Shown one piece after another: positions 11,001 to 21,297 of a stretch of 64,000 bases of DNA. Source of the stretch: Aplidium turbinatum (Eukaryota > Chordata > Ascidiacea > Aplousobranchia > Polyclinidae); contig OU964921.1 of assembly GCA_918807975.1 (NCBI GenBank), positions 35,924,498 through 35,988,497 of the forward strand. Reading direction: 5' to 3'. How positions within the stretch are numbered: the first letter of the stretch is position 1; each line of letters begins with the position of its first letter. The notes under the pieces were generated by a model, which worked only from the letters and a program-made list of their open reading frames with translations, did no database searches and was not told where the DNA came from. The translations under genes and the position numbers were made by a program.

Positions 11001-13117
11001 CGTTTCGATGACATCATAATGTTCCATTTGACATGCAATCCACAATGGGGAAGTGCCATCCTAGGAAAAATAAGAATATTGGAATGTAACACCTCGACTA
11101 TATTTTCCAAAGAAGTCCGAATGCACAAGTTGAGTCCACTTGTTCAACAAATATGCTACACTGATGGTAATGTACAACAAACGTTTTTGGTGACTGTGAC
11201 TGTTGCACTTCGGTGCAAGTGCGGATTCATTTTACATAAATAACTAGACTAGAGTAAAATACAGTGACGTGCATTCAGTCAGTACCTTTCTCTAGTGCTA
11301 AATACTTCACAAATGACATACTTCTCTTCTGCTATTTACATCCGCGTGGTAGCGCTCTAACACTCGAACAACATCTGTTTGACCATTCTGGGCGGCAACA
11401 AAAATTGGAGATGTCGTGTCTTTGAGTGACAAATGTACCTTCGCTCCTTTGAAACAAAGCAGTTCTACAATGTCCACAAAACCCATTTGAGAGGCAACGA
11501 AAAGAGCAGTCCCTCCGTTCTAAACATAAATACTGAGCTCAGTGAGCTGTAAAGGAGCAGTTTGAGAATATAGTTCCTTGTTGTAGTCACCGAAGACGTG
11601 TTTTTATTGTTAATGTAATTTAATACAAAAATAAAAGAGCTGAATGTTAAGATCTCTTTAAGTCACAAAGTTCTTTGCACAAAACAAACACAACTTTTTA
11701 CAAAGCTATAACAAGCCGGCTTGCATTATTGCATAAGGCGATTAATTTTTGTGTGACAAAACTGTTATACATAAACATGCTTTAAGTAAAGTATATGATG
11801 TTACCAGCAACTCAAACGTCCAAAAATGTAACAAGATAATTGTAAGCTCAGGTCATTAACATTGTAATCAAAGGTTCTTCGCAATAATGTCCAGTTTTTG
11901 TCAAATTTTATTAAGTTAGGCCACATAAAAGCGATGAAGAGAATAGCTAACTTTTGAAGAAGTAAAAACTGCAAAACTTGCTTTACACTAGTAAAAATTA
12001 TGTGACTCTTTTAGTTATGAACTTTAGCCGGACAAGGGTTAATTGAGTTGAGCAATAGCAACATTTCTGCAAAGCAGAAGACTATAAAGTTTATAAGAAT
12101 AACTAAACATTTACAAAAAGTCAGACTTTTGAAAAGATGAAAGAAGAGAAAAACGTATTTGCTTTTGAAATATGACCATTATAGAAAAAATGTTAAAACT
12201 ATTCGCAATCGCACTATATTTTAAATTTTAGCCTTGAGTTTGTTTTGTGACAGTAATTTAAAACTAAGTGGGGGTGTTCCATTTCATTGTGAAGCAGGGA
12301 AATAGAATTCTTGGTAAACAACATTTTCACATAACTCACGTAACTTTGGGCGTCAATCATAGCCCTTTTGTTTAATAAATGCTCGACTATATCGTAAAAA
12401 CCACACTGAGCTGCAAGAAATAAAGCTGATGAACCAGTCTGAAACAAAATAAAAAATAAATGTCAAACTAATTCTATGAACTAATTAGAAAATTTAAAAG
12501 CTAACCAATGCCGTGATAAATTACATTTTGCAAACGTTTCCACTGACTCCAAGAATAAGATGCAAAAGTAAAGCGTGGTAACATTTTAATAACTGTATTA
12601 CGTCTTATGAAACATCTATACTCGCTTCAAACTGTGAAATTCCTCACCTGTCGTCTAGAATCAACGAAAGCACCCATGTCAATCAAAACTTTAACACAAT
12701 CGAGGTGCCCGCCAATGCAGGCCAGCATGAGGGCGGTAGTCAGCTCCTGCGTAGTATGACGTGCAATAAATTAGGTGATGACGAAAATCTAAGCGTGGAA
12801 ATTGCCAAGGGATACTGGCTCACCAAAAGAAAAACAATACTTGCTGCTGTAAAGGTTAAGTCATGACGTTATGTTGAAAATTAGACTTGATGACATGTTT
12901 TCCGACTTTTATTGTCACATGACGTGCGGTTAGCCAGATGTGACAGAAGGTCAACAAAATCACCCAATTTTTACATAAAACAACGTATTTTTCTTAACAA
13001 CGTATTTGAACCTCTCACCAAGTCTTTGACATCGACGCTGACCTGACCTTCCTCTATTATTTGGATGAGCTGTCCAAGGTCGCCATGGTGCGCAGAACGG
13101 AGTAATGCTTCCTCCAT
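8032..13117 (-). CDS. ANKRD29: ANKRD29-like ankyrin repeat protein, complete, 8 exons
   Basis: Exons in transcription order: 13117-13019, 12746-12648, 12438-12340, 11519-11322, 11060-10972, 9534-9426, 8625-8527, 8121-8032; 882 nt, 293 aa. All introns are GT-AG and phases agree throughout. The start ATG sits in ACCATGG, an excellent context. The protein is ankyrin repeats from end to end: exons 2, 3 and 7 are each exactly 99 nt, phase 0, one 33-residue repeat; exon 4 is two repeats; exons 5 and 6 join in phase 2 to make two more. Repeat cores such as ALFLAAQCGFYDIVEHLL, PLWIACQMEHYDVIETLL and TALHAAGCFGHSAV match human ANKRD29 in order, including its unusual seventh repeat that ends with a GLLK-type tail (GILK in human) before NG.(S/T)ALHAA. 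Human ANKRD29 is about 300 aa. Ankyrin stacks bind other proteins; the specific partner of ANKRD29 is not known to me. No break was found. A MITE (10279-10544) lies in intron 5. Confidence 0.9.
8650..9400. other. Intron 6 of the ANKRD29-like gene, no feature seen
   Basis: Between coding exons 9426-9534 and 8527-8625. AT-rich; short open frames on both strands lack splice support or recognisable domains. Confidence 0.5.
10279..10544. mobile_element. MITE with TAGGGA ends, 266 bp
   Basis: Begins TAGGGACGGTACATTACGGG and ends ATCTACAATCCCTA, a short terminal inverted repeat (TAGGGA/TCCCTA), flanked by an exact 8-bp duplication GCTATAGT (10271-10278 and 10545-10552). Related copies are at 56292-56558 and, partial, 56025-56228. 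The shared interior includes cattagaagggtcaattgcc and tataacccataaaaagta. Non-coding. Located in intron 5 of the ANKRD29-like gene. The 8-bp duplication is compatible with hAT. Confidence 0.85.
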
Positions 13118-13129
13118 GGTCTGTAGCGT

Positions 13130-14713
13130 CTGTGGAAGATGCTTTTATAAGGAAGATACAAAGTGTGATACAGAAGTGTTTTCTTAATCAAGCTACGTTA
13201 TTTTTTAATTCGGTTCAACTTCTTTCTAAACACTATCGACTTGAAATGTTGTAAGCAAAAATCCACTATATGAGTGTGAAACACACATAAAACGTATGAA
13301 AGAATTTATCAATTTTTTTGAGCCATTTTTTGATGAGTTATCAAATGTTTAAGCGTAGAGTAGGCTAATCGAAACGAAACTTTTCCAAACGTATTAGAAA
13401 CGTGGCGATACAAGTTTGTGTAGCTTCAAATTATTGTACAGTAGGCTTACTTTTGAAAAAATTCTTTTTCGTTCCATTTTAAGTACTATTTTTATAAAAA
13501 AGACTCCTTTTGGGCAATCATATCATGAGTGTGTTTTGTGAAGTTATTGCGCCGCTTTACTTTGTACGTGAATATAGTACGCCTACTTTGATAAATTATA
13601 ATACAAAGAGTAAGAGATCAGTCTATTTCTAGCAATATCAAAACTTGTTGTAACTTTTGTATCATAAATTTACATGAAAGGGTGTTCACACGACACCATA
13701 TTTCGCATCTTACCGCCTTGTGCAATGACGTAAGGGAGTCGATGGATCAATAAGCAAAACACAGCCTGAGTGACCAGGAAGACAAACAACTCTTCTTGTT
13801 CGGTTGTTGTTTAGAAAATCACCACTGGCAACACTTCTTTCTTGCAACATAACTAATTCCTGCTGTGGTTGTGAAACGCTGCCAACGCTTAACTCAAAAT
13901 TGAACTTAACCTGTTTCGCAGACAAGGTGCTGTCAAAATAAACGCCTCAAGTTTACAAACGGTCGTAGCACTTAATCCAGTGAAAAGAATAACAGATAAA
14001 GTAGACAAAGATTCTCATATCAAGAAGTATTCACCAATACAGCTTGTTCTTATTAGTTCGTTTTTAGTCTATAATTATTTATTTTATTTTTTTCAGATCT
14101 ACCTTGATTGAGATATATTTTGTTTCTGTATGTGTCTATTCAATAACTCGTTTCTGTTTAACGCGGAACTGTTAGCCTATACATTACTGTCAACGTTTAT
14201 GAAGCCCTGATATATTTTTTTTATATGTAACCTTCTGCATTCATCCTAAGCTGTCACATCTATTACGAACTTTCGGTAGGCTATATATACTAACATCAGC
14301 AGTTGGTAGACCTACTTTGCTTCTGAAAGCACATTCAGGAGATGACCACAAATATCAAGAACTCCCAAGAGATGTGCTCTATTTCTGTTTATTTTTAGCT
14401 TTGCAGTTGACTGCGTGTTTGTTAGACCGACATGTAAAGCATGGCCTACTCTTTGTTACAATTCTTTGTCTGAAGCTTAATAATGATACAAGCAACTTTG
14501 CTTACAGATTTAGAATGATAAAGCTTTCAAGATTTAGAATATTTGACGCACACATAGTCAACAAAATTGTTTCTACAAAAAGTGAGGGTGCAGCTCATCG
14601 CTTTTTACTATTTCCGGCCATATTCCAGATAATAAAACTACTTAGTTGTATGTTTCTGCTTTGACTCTTAGATATGAAAAAGAGATCTTCTTCATGAGTC
14701 CAATTAGCAAGTG
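13130..14713. other. Upstream region of the ANKRD29-like gene; possible 5' non-coding exon
   Basis: The first coding exon has a good acceptor (cttccacag) just before position 13129, so a 5' exon must lie further upstream on the minus strand. A candidate ends at 13714 with donor CG|gtaagatgcg and carries an open frame reading ..LVMLQERS..VVCLPGHSGC... Its frame does not continue into the ankyrin frame (2 nt are left over where 0 are needed), so I treat it as possible 5' UTR, not coding. The rest, including an open frame at 14317-14664, has no support. Confidence 0.4.
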
Positions 14714-14950
14714 CCCGCTCCGAAAGCTCAATTGGTTAGCCGAGCGCGTGATTTCGTGAACGAAGAAGCTTCAAGATCAAGCTGCGCTGGTTTGACTCTT
14801 TGAGTGCGCTTGAGCAACGCAGGTAGGCCTAAAGGAGTGCTCTCCATTCAGAGGCATCTAATGGGTGGAATAATTCCTCGCCAATAACATTTCAACAATC
14901 GGAAACTTCACTCTGTTAATCTCTGTTAATCTCGGTGTCAAGAAGTTGAA
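14714..14950 (+). mobile_element. tRNA-derived SINE copy, 3' truncated
   Basis: The head reads AGCTCAATTGGTTAGCCGAG (A-box-like) and GGTTTGACTCT (B-box-like), with the family body (gtgcgcttgagcaacgca, ctctccattcag, gaataattcc, acatttcaacaatcggaaac) and no CAAACC tail. The head has a longer insert between the boxes (gtgaacgaagaagcttcaag) than the 7601 copy; the copy at 55393 has the same insert, which defines a subfamily. Confidence 0.75.
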
Positions 14951-15842
14951 ATGAAGTCGGAAGTTGAATGCTTTTAGCTAGTCGACCTGCTTCCGTAAAT
15001 GTTGTGGTGAGGCGAGTCGAACTGCATGATGGTCATTTTGTGGTCGCTTACAGACTATACGCTGACTTGTGAAATATGTTGAATTTAAGAATACTTATAG
15101 TTTTGATGCAGTCCCATGACAACGTTTACCATGATAGCATGTATTATTGTATTTATTTAAGTTGGTTTGTTTTGTGAAAAAATATAAGAAATGTTAAATG
15201 ACAGACGAGATAAAATTTTGATATAAGCTATCATATATTTTATTAAGAAATAGCCAATATCTGAACATTGCAGCTGTTCGGCAAAAGATTTTGCAACATT
15301 TTGTTTGAAACTAAAACACCAAAGCATCGATGCAACACAGACATGATCAAACATTTAGTTAACTGGTGCGGAGCTCGTTTAATCATTAAACTAAAAACTG
15401 CACAAGCTTCCCAGAAAAACGCAAAATTTAGAAAAGTGTCATCAAACCAGAATACCTTTGCGGTAATGCAATCAAGAATAAATCATCCTCGCTTGTCAGG
15501 GAGGTATTTATGTGACGTCACCCAATTGCTCCAGCCAGTGTCGTGTCTCAAGGTTGTGCCCTGTGAGTTTCCCATCTCTAGAAAGTCCGAAGACAACATT
15601 ATAACATGAGCAGGACGGTGATATACACAGATTTAGGCTATACACGAAACATATGATTCTTGACGTAGGATCGTAGGAGGTAGATAGTAACACAATTATT
15701 CAACTGGGACAATTTAGAAATCACTCCTTTGAGGAAAGTAACTCTCAATTGATATATAGGCCTAACCGTGGACTATGTTGTTTATCCATCAGTCGTTCCA
15801 TAATTTTATGAATTTAGAGTTAACTTAAAGATACACCATGGT

Positions 15843-16078
15843 CAGGCCCGGATTTAGGGGGGGCAGAGGGTGCAGGTGCCCCGGCCCCCCTTTTGAAGGG
15901 GGCCCCCGACGTGGAAAAAATGTGATTTTGTGTGATTTTTTTCTTTTAGCCTTTGAAGTTTCTACAAAATGCTGTGTAGTGCAGAATTAATGCTACTGTA
16001 GACGTAAAAGTAGTTTTTGCACGGGGACCCCCTGATGTAAAAGTGCTCCGGGCCCCCCATCAGCTAAATCCGGCCCTG
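15843..16078. mobile_element. hAT-type MITE, CAGGSCCGGATTTAG family, 236 bp
   Basis: Ends CAGGCCCGGATTTAGG and AAATCCGGCCCTG, flanked by an exact 8-bp duplication ACCATGGT (15835-15842, 16079-16086). The interior has the long G and C runs of the family and gatttttttcttttagcctttgaagtttct. Sister copies with their own intact duplications are at 38945-39193 and 54165-54434. Confidence 0.9.
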
Positions 16079-16925
16079 ACCATGGTGTCTATCACTACTC
16101 CTGTTACATCATTTATTCGACAGTAGAACACCTTTACTATTGGTGTCTTCAATGTTTTCATCAGATGGGTTTTGCAATTGTTAAGACGAGGGCACAGTGC
16201 GGCTCCGAAAAGGCTTTGTCTTAATTCTGTCTTAGTAACTTATTTCTTTAAAGTTATTTCACCATTTCACGCAAGGCGTTGACTTTCTGTAAAAAGGGTC
16301 TCATCGTATATCGTTTTATTATATTACATAATTACATTAGTGGTGTCATTTATTTGACCATTAGACGAAATCTGTTTTCAAGATATGGCAACGTGATACA
16401 TATCAGTTCTTCTAAGCAGAAGTATCCATGTGCAATTTATGAATCTTCATCTTGCGGAAGAAATAGCTTAACGCTACTTTCAAATCTTCTCAAGCATTAT
16501 CAAATGTAGCCTACCTTTTCCAAATGCCATTTTTTCTTTGTTTAAAATCATTAATGTGTTGTGATTTTTTATATTTTTGGCATTAGATGGTTTTGCTTCA
16601 CTCTGTACACAGTTTCCTCTCATCTTTATCCCAGTTCATTTTTTCTATTTAATTTGCTAATAACTTTAATAACAATTCAACGATTTTAAAAGAATCTAAG
16701 AATTTTGACAGCTTTTAAAATTATTGCAGTTACAACACTTCCAAATTGATTGCACAATAACTTACTGCATTAGCCAGGCTTATTTACAGTCATTTGCAAA
16801 CGAGACAAAGTCCACATCACCAGCATTTTCAACTCAGAATCAAATCGCTAGACATCTTCAGAGACTGTCTCCGTCCGACTCCGATGGTATGATCTCCCAA
16901 TCTGCAAAGTTTAGAAGAGCTAAAT

Positions 16926-18515
16926 CAGTGTTTCTCAAACTTTTTTAGTCCATCGCCCCCTTTTCATTATTGAAATAAAATTTCGCCTCCCTAGTTCTGT
17001 CAAGTAAAATAAACATTGACAATATATGATAATGCTCAATGGGTTGGATGAGCTTGGCGACTTTTACAAAGTTTAAAATGTTTGGCGACATCTTCGTAAG
17101 ATAGAGTCGAAGATCACCCAGTTTATGAACTACCAAGCGATTTCTTTGCTTTGAAAGCATCAATGTCACAGCCGAAAACCCCTTTTCAACCATAGCCTAT
17201 ATGAAATAGGAAACGACAAAATCCACATTCTAGCTTCTTTCTAGAGAAGCTTATATTTGCCAGCAACCCGGCACCAAAACAAATCGTATCGATCATTTCT
17301 GAATTTCACTTTTGACTCATCATCTGTTTGCATATCAATGAACTGCTCTTGAAGTTCCACTTCTATGTCTGTGGGTTAGGTAGAAAATGGTTGTACCACC
17401 CAGTTTGGAGCATGGAGGTCCAGGCATTGAATATGTCCTCCAAATGTGCGATGTCATTCTTTAAGGGTATCACGTCTTCAGCTAATGTCGCGTCAGTGCT
17501 TGATAGGCATTCGATAACTGAAACAAAAAGGGCATAAATGCGGCTCCAACAAGCACCTTTTGAAAGCCATCTTATCCTGGTACCGGTATGCAATAAAAAG
17601 ACGTTCAAATTGTATATCATTTTGGCAAAAAAGTGAACGCAATAATCTGTTGTTGGGAGCATGCGCTTTTATCTTGTTGACGCATTTTATCACACTATTC
17701 AGTGATTCATGCAGTTCAGGACTGAGATTACGGGCAACCAAATGCTTACGGTGAATCACACAATGTATTGCAATAAGTTCATCAGTGCTCTTTTCATCAG
17801 TGCACTGAACCCTTGATGCTTTCCAGCCATTGCCGGATCACCATCAGTTGCACATTGTAGAATATTCTTCAGTGGAATCCCTTTCTCTTCGTAGAAGATT
17901 TTCACTGCATTAAAGATGCTTGATGCCCGAGTGTCTGTGCAAAGACTGAGCGCAAAATCAGTTCTTCTTGAGTTCTCATATTATCAACAAAATGCACATA
18001 TCCAAGCAGCAGAGATACATTGTCAGTCAAGATGGATTCATCTATTTGCAGTGAATAGTTTGTCACAGGTAGAACCTCAATAAGTTGTTCCAACGCGTCA
18101 AAACTCATTTCATCAATACGACGCTGAACTGTGTCGTTGCAGGTACAGCCCTCAAAATTGATGAAGTATTTGTTGTATTATTGTTCCGATTATTTCTTTC
18201 GCAGCTGACATAATAAGATCTTCGCCAATAGGTTTGGCCGTTTTTTCAATGAACAAAGATAGGTTATAAGAGGCAATAAGACCATTTTCCATTTACGTGT
18301 CAGTCCTGTTAAAAGGATTTTGGATACTAGGCCTAGGCTGCTTTGCTTTTTTATCTTTAAGCTTCCTAAAGTCGCAGCCAACTTTGTTTGGATGCTTTAT
18401 TTGGAAGCATTGGACTGTTTATTGGTGGTTTGATAAATTCGCCCCCTTTAAGTGTTTTCGTGGTTTTCGCTCCCCGATCGCACGGGGGCGATTTCGCCCA
18501 CTTTGAGAAACGCTG
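16926..18515 (-). mobile_element. Decayed hAT transposon with ZBED-type transposase
   Basis: Tips CAGTGTTTCTCAAAC and TTTGAGAAACGCTG are inverted repeats, flanked by an exact 8-bp duplication AGCTAAAT (16918-16925, 18516-18523). The minus strand holds transposase pieces in several frames: QIDESILTDN...LLLGYVHFVD (about 18090-17950), NLSPELHESLNSVIKCVNKIKA (about 17730-17660), RIRWLSKGACWSRIYALF (about 17590-17520) and EKGFSAVTLMLSKQRNRL (17190-17130). These match, in order, the catalytic core, the WLSRG segment and the C-terminal dimerisation region of ZBED5/SCAND3-like hAT transposases. Several frame breaks separate them, so no protein can be made. At 1.6 kb it is shorter than a full element, so internal deletion is likely. 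Confidence 0.85.
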
Positions 18516-18523
18516 AGCTAAAT

Positions 18524-20594
18524 TATAAGTTTGCTTGGTAACGTCAACACAGAAGAAAATAGTAATGGCCAGTTTGATTGTTTTAAAAGAAATCTGTGAA
18601 GCGAAATTATTAAAAGAAACTAACGTTATCCAGTGTCTACAACACGTAACACACATTTTTGCATTCGCCTATAAGTCATACAAAGACAGTACGGTAGCCT
18701 ACCCTACAAAACGTCACACGAAACGACGCTTTTAAAAACGCTAAGCTGGAGTTTAACCCTAGAACACCGAAATTTTACGACGAGAATTACCAATGAAATA
18801 AATTGAGTGGCGTAGTATAATGGGATGTTTGGAAATAACATAAATGCTAACAGACAGCAAAATTTTGTTGCTTAAAAAGTAGTTTTTTAGCTCATAAGCA
18901 GTAATGGTCTTGTATGAAGTCACTGCTTACATCTGTGACCAAAACTCCCTGAACTTTAACCTTAGAATCGACTGACCGCAACCAACAACATTGCGATTTT
19001 TGAAGCTGAATGTGGTCCGAGTCGTCCGATATCAAGACAGTATTATTACAGCAACAGCATTTCTTCGTCAATTTGATATTAGTCAAGTACGCGTATGCTA
19101 CAGCAGAACAAGAGCAGCTGCAATTGCAATACAAGCAATAACAAGCAACGCAGGAAGCCGTCATAAAAAGTAGGGCTACATAGCGCAGGCATGAGATGTT
19201 TCGCTAATCTTAAGTTTGGGTTTTGGAGGTCTGCAAAAATTGCAATCGCTGTTCCTTTATCACAAAAGCATCTTGTGACAACCTAACACTCGTCACAATT
19301 TAAGATCATGGTTACCTGCCTATACCACTACAAAACATCGAGCAGCATTTTAAACTTTTGCCAATTACTATAAATCGATTTTTGTGTTGATCATTAACTC
19401 GCGTATCTGTAAGTCTCGAAGTTTACTTTGGGAGTTGTTTACTTTACATTTGCAGAAGAATTTTAAACCCAGGTAAAGCAGTAGACTTACCGCAGCTTAC
19501 AATGCAGATTAGAAGGAAACCGCGAAAGTAAACGCATTTATCATTGCAGCTGAGTTTATTTTTGTTATATCAAATTGATTGAACTACCGGTTGGTGTAAC
19601 CTTAAACTAAAGCTACAATATAAACTGTAGGCTATTTAAAATATATAGGCCATATAATATATTCGGTTATTGTTTGCATCAGACTCAAAATAGTATTCTA
19701 AAAAATATGTAGAGGAATTGGAATTGTATTACTGTATTACGGACTGAATGAAAGTGTGCATTAAAAGTAGGCCTAGATGTAAAACAGATGTAGCATCAGA
19801 CAGAAAGCAAGAACAACTGACTTCCTGACTGGAAAGTAACCATAGCAAAGGTATTTAGTGGATGAAACAAGTAAACTACATGCAACAACACTTTAACAGC
19901 AAATACCACCTCACTTTGTTAATCTTGATGGCTGGCCTTGAGTCAGTGGCTCAAAGCCTTCACATTAGATCAGTAGCTTTTTCTACTTTTAGCCTTGATT
20001 TTCGCATATAACAAGGTACTCTAAGACCTCTGGTAAGAGAAAAACAACAAATAAAGCAAAAGCTGGTTTCATGTAGGTTTACTATGAAAACGGTTAAAAA
20101 ATTATTCAAAACTATATTTACTATTATATCTTGAAACAAGTCTAAAACTCATTTGACATTTGAACTGCAAAACTGCCGAGTAACCAGTTAATTGCATGCT
20201 TGAGCAACAGGCTGGAATGTGAAATCTTTTTTGTAGTTCGATAAATGAAGTCTGTTTCATTGCGTTACTGCATTAGATTCTAAACCTAGTCAGAAAATCA
20301 GTCATTTTTCACCTTTACTGAACGTCTGCAACGCTGTAAAATTAACTGACGAAACTTTAGGTGGATTGATGTAAAATTAAATTTAAAAAATGTCTAATTT
20401 TCTGGCTGGGAAGTCATTTAGCTGAAAGTGATCGACTAACTCATACAGGCAGTCGCAAACATATTGGCAGTCAACTGCCGCTATAAGTTACTTTTACAGC
20501 TACACAGATATGGCAGGCAAGTCACAAATGCTAGTTTTGCTGTAGTGACTGCTCAGCCTTAAGTAGGTGGCCGAAATTTTTTCCAACTCAATTT
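18524..20594. other. Intergenic, nothing recognised
   Basis: AT-rich sequence with scattered short open frames and several taggcctac words seen throughout the window. I found no exon pair with compatible splice sites, no inverted-repeat element and no RNA gene. Confidence 0.5.
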
Positions 20595-21125
20595 TTTAAT
20601 AGCTGGGTTGATTAAGCGCCAGACTTTGTAAACAACAAAACGGCAAAATTAACCAACGGCGGTTCAGCTCAAGGGATATATGCGCTTGAGCAACCCGTTT
20701 TAAGGACAGTTCTCCATTCAGCAGGACCTGGTTGATGAAATAATTCACAAGCAAAAAAGTCCATACATTTGGTGACCGAGCATGTGTCAGTAGTTCGAAA
20801 CCTGTATAAGTAATAAGAGTAATGTTATGGTTTTATTTATTGTTGCTAAAGGTCTTTCAGCAACAAGGCTCATAATAAATTTTATATCAAGTTTAGGTTA
20901 TCATCACATTGTTGCCCGACTTACACTCACTGCGTTATGCAAGAAAGAAGACAATCGGTACCGCTTCGGTTGGACCCGACCTGCAATCGATCTCAGATCA
21001 ACCAGCACCAGAATGGAAGGCGAAACCACTCGGCCACTGAGTTGGTTCCCCTTTACAAGCATGCAAAATTGCCAGGCTCAAGCTTCCAAAGAAGCTTTTA
21101 CAGGAACAAAATATAGATTCCACAA
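20595..21125. mobile_element. Composite SINE remnants upstream of P450 gene B
   Basis: A degenerate plus-strand SINE starts at about 20595 (tagctgggttgattaagcgc in the A-box place; then gcgcttgagcaac, ctccattcagc, gaaataattca). A second block at 20920-21125 holds the SINE tail motif (acaagcatgcaaaattgcca, caagcttccaaagaagctttt) together with a tRNA-like part in reverse (accactcggccactgagttgg). This looks like one SINE interrupted by or fused to another. It ends about 100 bases before the first recognised exon of gene B. Confidence 0.6.
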
Positions 21126-21297
21126 TTAATCGATCAAATTATTGGCACTTTGAACGAAGCAAATCATTGACCACAAAAAATAACATGCGAACTTGCAAGC
21201 CTACTCTCTTTTATTTTGTATTGCAGATGACTTTACTGACATAATAAGGTTGCAAGGTAACTTTGGGCATCTAGTTTCACTAATTGATAGTTCAAAC

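Noticed and set aside
13714-13925. An open frame upstream of the ankyrin gene taken as its first coding exon
   Set aside because: Joining its donor to the next acceptor leaves two extra bases and would destroy the ankyrin frame; the ATG in ACCATGG in the next exon gives a proper N-terminus.
14317-14664. A 115-codon open frame rich in hydrophobic residues
   Set aside because: No domain, no start context of note, no splice partners, and base composition like the surrounding intergenic DNA.
15268-15609. A 113-codon plus-strand open frame
   Set aside because: Basic, Asn/Gln/Ser-rich sequence without recognisable domain or neighbouring exons.
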